A stretch of DNA of 64,000 nucleotides from Ganoderma boninense. Taxonomy: Eukaryota > Basidiomycota > Agaricomycetes > Polyporales > Polyporaceae. Each line of letters opens with the position of its first letter. Positions within the stretch are counted from its first letter, which is position 1. The notes under the pieces were generated by a model. That model was not told where the DNA came from and did not search any database. It worked only from the letters and a program-made list of their open reading frames with translations. Positions 54,356-64,000 of the stretch are shown here, piece by piece. The position numbers were made by a program, and so were the translations under genes. The DNA is taken from NCBI GenBank assembly GCA_002900995.3, contig CM035312.1, positions 2,934,602-2,998,601 on the forward strand, in the 5' to 3' direction.

Positions 54356-56413
54356 ATGCCGAGCATCGAGCTGAGGATTCCAGGCACTGGCAGCAAGGAC
54401 AGCGCTCGCACTAGTAACCCGATTTCTACACGACGCCACACTTGCGGTCGGGGAAGCGGACTCAAAAACATTCTGGACATGCCGTTGGATATCATCCTGG
54501 AGGTACGAATTCTATGTTCGCGAAGGAATTTGGGGTAGAGTAGGGCTCGTTGCTAAATTGCTCGTCTCCATCCAGATTTTCGGCCATATGCACCCACGCA
54601 GCCTGCTCAACCTCGCGCGTACATCCAAGGGCTTCCGAACTTTCCTAATGAGCCGTACTGCGGCACCGTTCTGGAAGGCGGCAAGGCGGCAAGTCGATGG
54701 TCTTCCAAATTGTCCGGAGTATCTGAGCGAGCCCGCGTACGCGAACCTTCTGTTTTTCTCGCATTGTCACGTATGTCATTGTCCCATAGCTCGCTAAGCC
54801 CGCTAACTCCTTGCGCGTTGTCGTGTAGAAGTGCCTCAAACCCGATGTAGAAAGAGTGCTCTGGGAGTGCGCCGTGCGCTACTGTCCGTCCTGTAAGGAC
54901 CACCTGTACGTACTGGCAGCATTAGACCAACACATATGTTGATAACGTTCTACAGGATTGCTAACGACTACCAATACCTTGACTTCATCCTTGAAGTTGG
55001 AAAGTTGACTTCTGCCTATGGTGGATACGTCAACACCCTCGACCCACCAACCACGTAATTCAATCAGTTGTCTGCCATCGCACCGTTCTGATACCTCCGT
55101 CCTTCGTGCTTCTTAGGCCGGGTTCATACTACTTGGATAATCCTTATCATCGTTTAGAAATTGCACATGTAAAGGACCGGTGGGAGGCTCTCCTCACTGA
55201 TGATGAGAAGAAGGCATTCATTGCTGAGCGTGTCGCAGCGGTGACGCAGCGGAAAGAGGTACTTGTCTATGATTCCACCTCGATGTTGTTCGCATTTAAT
55301 CTGTTAGCGTCCTGTAGCATGCGTCATTGATGCGCGAGTGGCAACAAAGTCAACAGCTCGATCCATCCGAAGAATTGGACCTCATTAGGGAGGAGCGATT
55401 CGAGGCGTACGTCACGCTTTCCTGCATCCGCGACAATATCTGAAACTAAAATTGTTGTAGCATCAAGGACAGGCTGAAAGTGGAGGGCTGGGCTGAAGAG
55501 TTGAGTCTCATGAACGACTCTGCATGGCATGACTTCAGGCTGCACAAGGCGGTAGTGAAGGCGCAGACGCTTACCGATCACGGTGCGGAGAATAACTTCA
55601 GGGCTCACGTAGTGTAGCGGAAGACATCTAATAGTTCACATTTGAACAGGCTGGGAATGCGTCGGACAGGAGCTTCGGGACCATATGAACCACGTGCGCA
55701 CAAGGCGACTTGCAAGCAAGCATCTAGACATAGTCAATGTGCGGCTGGCGCTCCTGAGGCTGGCTTTGTCGAAGTACGAGGCTTCAAGAGCTCCTATGGT
55801 AGCAGACAGGGACTGGTGCCCGCTGTTCTCCGACTATGCGTTGATGCCTGCGTTCCGCTGTCTGATGGAGGCCAGCACAGATGTCAAAGTCCGCTCATGG
55901 GATCTCCTGGAAATCTGTAGGGGGCAAATACCTACGCTCGAAGCACAGTGGCGCGAGGAACGCAAGGCCGAGTTCATTGCGGTGCTCAGGACTAGCGCGG
56001 ATTCAGTTCCGGAGCTCAAGCTCAACCTCCCGGAGAGCTCGGACACTCTCCTCTCCCTCGCAATCGCGACGTTCGACTGCCAAAATTGCACCAACACGGC
56101 TATCCGCTGGCCGCAGGTTCTCGCACACCGCTGTGCACGCGCGGTCACGCTCGTACAGCTCCACCATTCTGAGCACGATTGGTACCGCCGTGACGTGGCG
56201 ACGTTGTGTGTCCCGGTCATGAGGCCGTGGCCACGTCAGATACCATTCAGCGCCAACCCCGTCCTTGAAGAGACGTGCACAGTCATTCGTGCTTGTGGTA
56301 GGGACCCATCGACAGCATCATTTCAGGAAATGGAGGCATGTGCCGTTTCTGTTGCCACTGGGAGGGCCGATATGTGGAGGAATATTCAGCATTTGACTGG
56401 AAGAATGCGGTGA
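54356..56413 (+). CDS. F-box protein
   Basis: Eight exons: 54356-54502, 54576-54770, 54829-54905, 54956-55054, 55117-55258, 55318-55406, 55461-55582 and 55650-56413; all phases agree, about 544 aa. The F-box spans residues about 38-85 (ILDMPLDIILE / IFGHMHPRSLLNLARTSKGF / RTFLMSRTAAPFWK), split by the first intron at a position common in Agaricomycete F-box genes. A Cys-rich segment follows (HCHKCLKP, CAVRYCPSCKD). F-box proteins bind Skp1 in SCF ubiquitin ligases and recruit targets; here the target part is unknown. The C-terminal half contains another Cys pair (CQNCTNTA). Expansions of such genes are typical of mushroom genomes. Confidence 0.85.
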
Positions 56414-57052
56414 GTGGAGCTGTTCATATAAAATTCTGATAGAATGTCGCGAGCTGATGGAACGAAGGCACGACACAGCTTAGATGTTGTGAGGCTTACG
56501 ACGGCCGGTGGCTGCTTGCACAAACCTGACTGGGTCTCTTGGCCCTGAGCACACCAACGAGATTCTACACCTTGAAGCTGCTGCTCAGAAAAAGAAGCAC
56601 GATTTAACACGGTCTCCGATTGCGAACTTCGGCTGCACACTACTATTTGCGCATGGACAGCTCTCGGTATGCGTTGAAACTTGCTATCGGGATGTACGCT
56701 GAAGCGCGACGTGAAGTGACAGAGGTTGTGTGCAACGTTCTTGTTGGCTTTGGTTTCGTTACTGCCGTACTATTGATGTAGTGGGGCGTATGTACGATCA
56801 TGCGGCTGCTCAATCATTATCCTACTAGACTTTTCATCGGAGACACCGCAAGAGATAGACATGAGGGTCAAGAGTCACTAGTCACTCGTCACTCGTCACT
56901 ACCTGGACCTAACGTGACGGGACATGTGATCGTGGTAATGTGATGAATAAACATGTTTTGGCGTCTGTCAGACTGTGTGTGTCTACCAGTGGAACATCCG
57001 ATTTCTATCTCTAAAGCTCCCTCTTTACCGCGAACGTCCTCTAACCCTCTCC
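56414..57052. other. Intergenic, promoter of the next gene
   Basis: Contains a short tandem repeat of GTCACTCG/GTCACTAG at about 56875-56905. No gene seen. Confidence 0.4.
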
Positions 57053-59085
57053 ATGGTCCCCGACGACAACCAGGATCTTTATCTTTCTGTGTGGGTCGTA
57101 ACCGAGTCGGAAGTTGCGGCTCGCTGCGTATCCGTGCAATGCGATAGCACCACCACAGTCCTGGAATTCATCCGCAAGCTGGCTAAAGCCTTAGAAGTCC
57201 GCTACCTCCAATGTGTCTTATACAAAGTGTGTCATTCGAATATCATTTACACCGAATTTGAGGATTGAATGGTTGATCTGCGACAGCCGAACCAGTTTCT
57301 CCCACACGACGACCGCACTCAGGTCCTGAAACGCCTGCAGAGCAATAAGAACTATTTGCTAGACCAATGCCAGAATCTTTCCTCCTCCTCCTTCGATCGA
57401 ACTGTTGTTTGGTCTCTATGGCCCCGAAACAGTACACCTACCGCCCGATCGTCACTCGTGGTCCGTGTCGTGCCATGGAACATCAACAACCGGGCGCCCG
57501 ACTGTCCCGGTGGAGGCAGGAGGCAGGAGGTGGAGATACGCTCTTTGTGGAAGGGTGCGTGGTTCGTCATGCGCATGCGTCGCCACTTTTGCTTCATGTG
57601 TCCGTGCAGCCTTCAATGAGCTACTCTCCCTGCAACGTGAAGTGTCTGTGCCGCCCACCCGCGCCAAACCCAATGAATATCGCAAGCATCAGGATGGGCC
57701 TGCCCCTTTGTTCGATGGGCGCTTTGGGGCTAACAAGGCGCAAGTGCAAGCCGCCCCAGTCGAGGTTCTCCATCCGGCGTTTGCGCTCTTTGTGGCTGCT
57801 GCACAGAACAAATCGTTGGACATTCCTTCTGACCTCATCGTCTCAACCCTGGGATTCATGCAATACCTCTCGGAGATCGCCCCTCAAGCACGTAACCAAG
57901 CAACGACTCGCGCTAAAATTTGCGAGCTCATCGGCGTGTCAGATGGGCCCGCTGCGCGCGAGCGCGATGGCGCCGCCAACCGGATAGTTTCCTTTGCGAT
58001 AAATTCACCAAGGCGAGCTCAAGCCGCGCTCGCCATCATTGAGGAGAAGGGCGAATTTGGGGAGAGTGGAGAGGCGACTGTTCAGGGCTCTTTTTCCTAC
58101 ATCGCATGGTGGAGCGACCTCGAGAGACAGGTAGACGAACCCAACGTTATCTGATGTTCTGAAGCTGATTGAGAGACCCTACATGCAGGACCTGTTAAAC
58201 GCTTGCAGCTGCCCATCCTTCATTATCTCCATTGCCGGCCCATGGGTGGCCATCTGTGCCGCCATCTTCACCACCAAGCCTGTCATCCAGCGCTTAACTG
58301 ACTACATCTGGCTTGGTGACAGCCGCGTACTCGATGATCGTCGGGTCAAAAGCCTGTCCCGTACCTTCCTTGCTCTTCGACTCGCCTTGGAAAAGCTGCG
58401 AGCTTACTATACCGACTCCAGCATCAACCAGGCGTCTACCCGTCATAAGGCAAACAGGTTTTATCCCTTGGCGACGTCGTTCCCGCTGGACACTCAATTG
58501 CTCCGCTTCCGGTACCTGAGCCACCTTGGTAATGCCAGTCCTGCCTGCGTCACATTCCTCGCCGAGAGCGAGGGCTGGTCGGGCGACGGGGGGCTGCCAA
58601 AGCTTCTCGTCGTCAAATTCGTGGAACGTTACTGTCCTGACGCCCATGAACTTCTCGCAAACCTTGGCTATGCCCCCAAGCTCCTATACTATGGCCCCGT
58701 CTGGCCTGAGAACGAGGTGGCGGGGAGCGGAACTTTGCCGCACAAGATGGTGGTAATGGACTACATCGAGGGCAACACTGCGTTCGCGGCGTACTCTGGT
58801 CAGGGCAGAGTTCCTGACGACGTTCGCCTCGCGGTACTCACTGCTGTGAGGCACTTGCACAAGAATGGCTTGGTTCATGGGGACATACGCACGCCGAACA
58901 TCGTAATCGAGAGTGGGGCTGGGGATGTTGGCCAGCGCACAAAGATCATCGACTTCGATTGGGCTGGCGAGACGGGCAAGGCGAGGTATCCTCTGAACAT
59001 AAGCAAGCTCGGCTGGCCAGCGGGAGTGCGGGATTTGGGTCTCATTTTGCCCGAGCATGACCTCATTATGGCGGGTAGGATTTAG
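57053..59085 (+). CDS. Crinkler-like protein, REase-like plus kinase-like domains (copy B)
   Basis: Exons 57053-57226, 57287-57554, 57610-58130 and 58189-59085; introns of 60, 55 and 58 nt; about 619 aa. The layout and intron phases match the gene at 3620-5718 exactly. Header residues 1-58 end in VLYK (a Crinkler-like ubiquitin-fold start is my reading; it lacks a perfect LxLFLAK). Residues about 150-321 are REase-like with IIEEK (290-294) and GESGEATVQG. Residues 322-619 are kinase-like: VVKF Lys464, HGDIRTPN with Asp553 and Asn558, IDFDW with Asp576. The DFG Gly is replaced by DFD in both copies. Without joining, a stop at 57266-57268 would seem to break the header, but it falls inside intron 1. 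The product would act on nucleic acid and/or protein in the cytosol or nucleus; this is inferred from the domains. Confidence 0.78.
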
Positions 59086-59426
59086 GGGCGCACGTCCGCA
59101 TCGTTCTCTCTCACTCAGAAGCCTGTACGTTGCGGCATAGCACATGTATTGCGGGAACTGGAAGTGAAACAGCCATTATTTATCATGTCCGAAACCTGTC
59201 TGCAATATCATGTATACTCATTCTTGCGATAACAGTGTACCAGAGTTTTTCAGCCATCCTGTTTCCAGTGTATTTCTACGCAGGGTTAACCGGACGCTTA
59301 CGGGGGTATTCGAGAAAGCGCTTGATTCCAAAAATTCATGTGTATGTCATAGTTATGAGTTATGAGCCAGAGTTGCAGAAACAGCTCCCAATCGTTGCCG
59401 CGGCGCATCATCCTGTCGAGTACTCG
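59086..59426. other. Short 3'-3' intergenic region
   Basis: Lies between the convergent Crinkler-like gene and the KDZ transposase gene. No terminal inverted repeat could be identified by eye. Confidence 0.35.
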
Positions 59427-62400
59427 TTATGTTTTATTCCAACGACCAGCGCATGCGCAACAGAATACCGACTTACCAGCCTGGCGAGTTCCCACGTTTG
59501 GAATGGCAGTTTCAGCTTTTCGCGCAGTCGATGCACTCATGCCGACGCCCTGAAGAGGATTGAAGCACGGATATACACAAAATATTCTGCTCCTTACCTC
59601 ATATATAACGGACGGAAAGTGGAACTTTGCATTGTCCCTCAGTCGTTTCCAACGGTGGGCTTGTCTGGATACATCATCGTGGATCAGGGATCTGGATGGC
59701 AAGGTAGATTTTCGGATGACACAACACTCACCGCCGTGCATATGCGGCCGCGCCAAGGGTCCCCCGCGCCTCTCGCTGTGTGGCTCTCTTCTCCCATTCC
59801 TTGACATTGTGTTCAAATGACTTTACCGTGCGAAACATCTCTTCGCGCACTGTGTTGACCTCCTCCGTCCAACGCGCCTTTTGTGCACTGTATCGAAACC
59901 AGTGGGCGCGCAGGCCTCAGTAGGTCGTTAGAGACGCGTGGATCGGCATCTATATAGCGACTTACTGCTAAGCAAAAATTGCGCTACACCATCAGCATCC
60001 ACCTGGTTTATGAAGGAAAAGTCGCCCCAAATCCATGATGGTAGTCTTTTACTGTCGCCGAGCTTGCGCTCCACGTCTAGGATGGCGAACGCCTTACAGT
60101 CTGCCTCGCGCAGACGCTTGAACTTTGCGTCGTCTTCAGCCATCCCTAGCAGAATAAGCATACGCCTCGTTGAACGGTAGCGCTCCTTAGCCTGATTGAT
60201 CGCTGTTTTCTTGACGGCAAGGCGGCGATCCCATTTCACATTTTGCCGAATGCCAGAGACTTGTGCGTGTCGATCCTTCATCGTAGCATGTGTGGTCAGG
60301 TGCATTCGGAGTTCGTCGAGTGCTTCAGTGGCGTAACCCTCGCGGATCGATCGTTCATATTCGATTGCTTTTTGCATCGCCGGGTGTGCACGGATATCCC
60401 TATGGTAGTCAGAGGGCAGCGGTAGCCTGGTCTCCTCTAGTCGTGCTAGGAGCTCGATGCGGATGGTATCGGCCTGCGTCTCCCGTTTCCGTTTCTTGAT
60501 CGGATCTGAAGGCTGAGCAATCGAGTCTGCTGCTGGCGGCTCGGAGGCTGGTGTTGATGACGCGGCCTTATCGAGGTCAAAGGGCTCTGAAGGGGCACGG
60601 CGGGGAAAGTATCGAGGCATCTTCCGATTTTCGAAAGTTCGAAGTGCGGCGTCAGCGCATGGCTGAAGGTACTCCTTGTATCCCTTGTCACACGTCTTAG
60701 CGCGCGCGCAGAACTCCGTGACCTCTTTGGCGAGCGCTGTACGCTCCTTTTCCGTGCCACTGAATGCGCAGATGCTCTCCCCTATGTCATCCCTTGATAC
60801 AGCGTTCATGCATACTCTACTCATGAAATCTGATTTGCAACGTACCGAGCGCGATCCAATTGCAATTGCTCCTGGATAACTTTCACAAGCCCGACGCTTC
60901 CGTGATCCCCGTCCACGCACTGCTTCTCGACGATGGTCGCTGCAATTTGCGCCGACGTCAACGCTGATAAAATGCTCAGTTGAATGGAACCCGACAGGGT
61001 GCCGGACGACGCACCGCTGTCACCAGGCGGTTCATATGGGTAGTCCGACTCTATCTCGCGATGGTTCCGGACATCGAGCACCTTCTTTTTCCAAGCCGCC
61101 TCATGCGTTCGCCACTCTTCAAGGAGTTTCTCGCCTCCCTGGCGCCTTGTAGCCATTGACTCCTCCACCGTGAGGAGATACTCGGTCACTGCCTTTAGCT
61201 GCGCCTCTCCTCTCTCGTGCTTCTTCTTCAGGAAAGTAAGCTGCTTCAGACTGTTAGATAATATAGTGCGCGCCAATGGACTGCAGCTTACCCATGCCGT
61301 GGATGCGCTGTACGTTCAGGTCGTTGGAGAGATCGTTCAAAGTGTCCTCGCGATGGCCAACAGACATCTCTTTGAGGCGACGCGACATCGGCGAGATGAT
61401 TCCCCAATGGCGTTCGTCCCATTCGCCGTCATCCATGCATGCACCGGGAAGGAGGTGCAGCGAGAACTTCTTTTGACATTCCTTTGTATGCATGGGCAAA
61501 TGGTATTTGCCAACTCCAGCGCGAATATTGGGAAGCTCCGCAGAGATGATCGACACCAGGTCCTGAACCATCTCCTCCGTGAATTCCTTGCCTATGCGGG
61601 TCCAGAAATTAATGATGTACTGGCAAATGATGTCGTAGCATGCGATGATGATGTCAAGATCCAGATACCGCTGCAAGGCGGAGATGACAACAAAGTCCAC
61701 GTATAGGTACCTATGAGAGAACATGAGCACTTTTAGGCGAGAAGTGGATGCTTCACTCACTTCTCCCGTCCGTTCAGGTCAATGATGCCTCCAGGCAAGA
61801 CAATCATGTGACGACAGAGCAAAGCAATGATACCAGTGATGTTTCCCTGGTACTTTCCATAATCGATGGCCCCAAAATTGTTGCACGTGGAGGGCTACAA
61901 GGTCGAGATCAACTAGACGAATGCTGTGCTGCACTATGCGACGTACCTCTTTGGGTGGGGTAGGGGCCTTGGCTAAGAATTTCTTGAAATCTTGACCATG
62001 TATGAAATACGCCCCTCCGCCTGTCAGTGGGAAATCGTCGGGGTCCGATCGCGGGGCCTTCTGGTTGAAGTGAAAATTCCCATCAATGGCGAAGTGCAGA
62101 GCGTCGATATACCTATCAAGGATTGAAAGACGCCTTTGAAGAGGATTGTAACGGAACGCACGCACTTGAGCTCCTCATCCCGATTCTTCCATCCATCCCG
62201 CATGTTTATCCCGGGCTGAGGGCAGGCTGGACAGAGGGATGCCAGACTGCCTGTCGGTAGGTGTCGCACAGGCTGCTTTCCCGCACGGCGACATGCACGG
62301 AGGAAGGCAAACTCGCGCGCAGCATTGTTGAATTCACGATATCGGTCCTGAAAATAATGTCAAGGGCGGTCGCATTGATAGGAACCCGCTGCGCGTACCT

Positions 62401-63485
62401 TGACGTCCTCTGAGCAGACGGCGTCCGTCAGCCGCTCAAGATGGGCCATATAGTCTAGTACATTCACATGCGCTAACAGACTCAGGCTGTGAAACGTCTC
62501 CAGCGTGGCAAGAGTGATCGCTGTTCGTGGCTGTAGCCAAGTCGCAGGCCATAAGCCCGCCTCCAAGAGCTGTATGGCCTGTGAGGCTCGAGGAATTGTG
62601 CATTGACAGAACAGAGCCTTCACGGCAGTTTGCCCGTGCTCGTGCATGATTAGCATATCCTTCGTTCGTGAATCTACATCTGGGCTACCATCCAGTCGAT
62701 CTGGGGTGGAGGGGCAGCGTTCGCCATCGTGGCCGAGATACAACACGAATCCTAATTGGGGTACGGTCGCTTTGTCCCAGAGACCACGTTTGGGGCACCA
62801 TTGTCGAATACGATCAAACGGTCTAGCCTGATGAGATGTGAGCACACAAGCTGAGCATTGAGGGCGAGAAAGGGGACAGTCGAGGCAGTGGAACAAGGCT
62901 CCCTCCTGCCCTAAGTCTGCAGAGAGTGCTCGGTGGCAACACGGGCAGTGCAAGGTATCTGTTGGGGGGGCCTCTCGCCCATACCATGCTTCATCTGCAG
63001 GTTCGGCGTGCCGTCGGATAAAGTCGCCCAGACGTTCAGATGGCTGACATTTGTGCAAGCATCGGTGAGTGCATGAGTACTACAAAAGAGTCGGCACTCA
63101 CTCTATGCCTCGTCGACCGTCCCTCTACTTCTTCGTCGCTACCTTCCTCTTCCATCTCCACATTCATTGCGGAGGCTGTAGTTTGGGCCCCGGAAAAAGT
63201 CTGAGCGGTACGACTCAGCGACGTTGCCGGACCATGGACAGTTGCCTTCTCTGTGGCTGGATTGAGGATGGGGAACGGGATGGGATCTCCTGCAGGAAAT
63301 GACGAGGGCGAAGGCTTGACCTTTTTGGGGGAGAAGTCAAATACGGAGGCGAAGAAACTGCGGCGGGGTGGAGATTTGTGAGAAGTGGGTTCATGAGCCC
63401 TAGTGCTGGAATCCACCTTCACCCGCTTGCGCGCAGCGAAGCTGAGTCCAGCAAGGGAGAGTCCAGGTATCCGGTTCTTGGACAT
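59427..63485 (-). CDS. KDZ (Kyakuja-Dileera-Zisupton) family transposase
   Basis: Exons 63485-63102, 63043-62399, 62347-62166, 62112-61947, 61894-61761, 61710 to about 61280, about 61255-60846, 60759-59966, 59915-59732, 59664-59598 and 59480-59427. Nearly all junctions fit in phase. The N-terminus is Ser/Lys-rich with an NLS; next is the Cys cluster typical of KDZ proteins (CPCCH, HCLDC, CSACVLTSHQARPFDRI, CQC, LGFVLYLGHDG). The transposase core follows: YIDALHFAIDGNFHFNQKAP, CNNFGAIDYGKYQGNITGI, YVDFVVISALQRYL, GKYHLPMHTKECQKKFS, DDGEWDERHWGI, GHREDTLNDLSNDLN. The C-terminal part has RYRSTRRMLILLG, RLPSWIWGDFSF and WFRYSAQKARWTEEV. The join near 61270 needs either a 31-nt intron or a 1-nt frameshift. 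Apart from that the gene looks intact, hence possibly recently active. Confidence 0.85.
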
Positions 63486-64000
63486 GGCGCAGAGGCGAAG
63501 GGGAGAAAAGCACACTGGGAGGATGGCAACCCCAGTCTCATAGGCGGAAGGCGATGTGTACGCCGCGAGTGATGGTAATTTCCAACAGGTCTCGAAATGT
63601 TGGCTCAGGGTGTCATGGCTACATTGCCGTGACCAATGCCGAGGCTCGTCTCTCCCTACTCATGATCATCATCGTACTTGCTCATGGTCGACTGTGGATA
63701 CTTTCAGACACATACTACTGAGACAACGCTGTGAGAACAAGTATCATCACCTTGTCACCTTGGTCACCTTGGTTGTTGCACTCCCATCATTCGAGTTCCA
63801 CTTGACCCGGTTTCTGCCGAATGTCGGAATCCCTCGCGCGCTTCATATCTCGTCCAATCACAGCATGCGCCTCTCTTCTAGACTCAACGTTCAATAGCAG
63901 CAGCATCCGGGTCCAACAATCCCCTCGCTCGCCTTTTGTGCCGATATTGTCCATGGTCAGTAGGTCGCAGGCTTGCCGCGTGGTAATCATGTATTAACCT
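63486..64000. other. 5' flank of the KDZ gene
   Basis: Promoter side of the transposase gene; no other gene and no obvious terminal repeat is seen before the window ends. Confidence 0.35.

Noticed and set aside
57239..57268. Stop codon TGA inside the Crinkler-like gene B header, suggesting a pseudogene
   Set aside because: It lies in a 60-nt intron (57227-57286) whose position and phase match the intron of gene A.

Overview
The window looks like an accessory, repeat-rich stretch of a filamentous basidiomycete (Agaricomycete, probably polypore-like) nuclear genome. The evidence is the many short introns (about 47-90 nt, GTNNGT donors, CTNAY-like branch sites, YAG acceptors), the protein families (KDZ transposase with its Cys cluster, Crinkler-like REase-kinase proteins, Agaricomycete-type F-box and JmjC proteins) and broken retroelements. 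There are no bacterial or organellar features. One 100-N scaffold gap lies at 13543-13642.

Layout. 1-3.6 kb: gene-poor repeat debris with a perfect 19-bp hairpin. 3.6-5.7 kb (-): Crinkler-like REase-kinase gene A. 5.9-7.0 kb: gag remnant and a fragment of a 724-aa family. 8.0-9.2 kb (+): protein with two RNase H1 N-terminal-like modules; 9.3-10.0 kb (-): small basic-region protein. 10.8-11.2 kb (-): broken Rtt109-like acetyltransferase fragment. 13.9-17.2 kb (+): gene whose middle is a tandem array of identical exon-intron units. 17.5-20.6 kb (+): two paralogous genes of unknown function, the end of the second also copied in inverted orientation beside the gap. 21.4-23.1 kb (-): Hst3/Hst4-like sirtuin. 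24.1-26.6 kb: 129/168-bp minisatellite. 27.6-29.8 kb (-): KDM3-like JmjC protein. 30.0-32.5 kb: decayed LINE. 34.3-37.3 kb and 48.1-48.8 kb: four copies of a small Zn2Cys6-like family. 38.7-40.9 kb: 2.2-kb near-palindrome. 41.6-41.8 kb: tRNA-derived (SINE-like) sequences. 42.7-44.9 kb (-): gene joining a histone H3 tail look-alike, a PHD finger and a caspase/CHAT-like segment; a 79-bp palindromic array lies upstream. 50.1-52.4 kb (-): 724-aa unknown. 54.4-56.4 kb (+): F-box protein. 57.1-59.1 kb (+): Crinkler-like gene B. 59.4-63.5 kb (-): nearly intact KDZ transposase.

Themes. Several genes concern histone H3 (tail mimic with PHD finger, JmjC demethylase-like protein, Hst3/4-like sirtuin, Rtt109-like remnant), though nothing shows that they act together. 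The strongest candidates for undescribed biology are the H3-mimic/PHD/caspase-like protein, the exon-intron array gene, the pair of Crinkler-like genes with conserved intron positions, and the Zn2Cys6-like family. Exon joins were made by hand from splice signals and reading-phase consistency and no search was run; family names rest on motifs read in the sequence.
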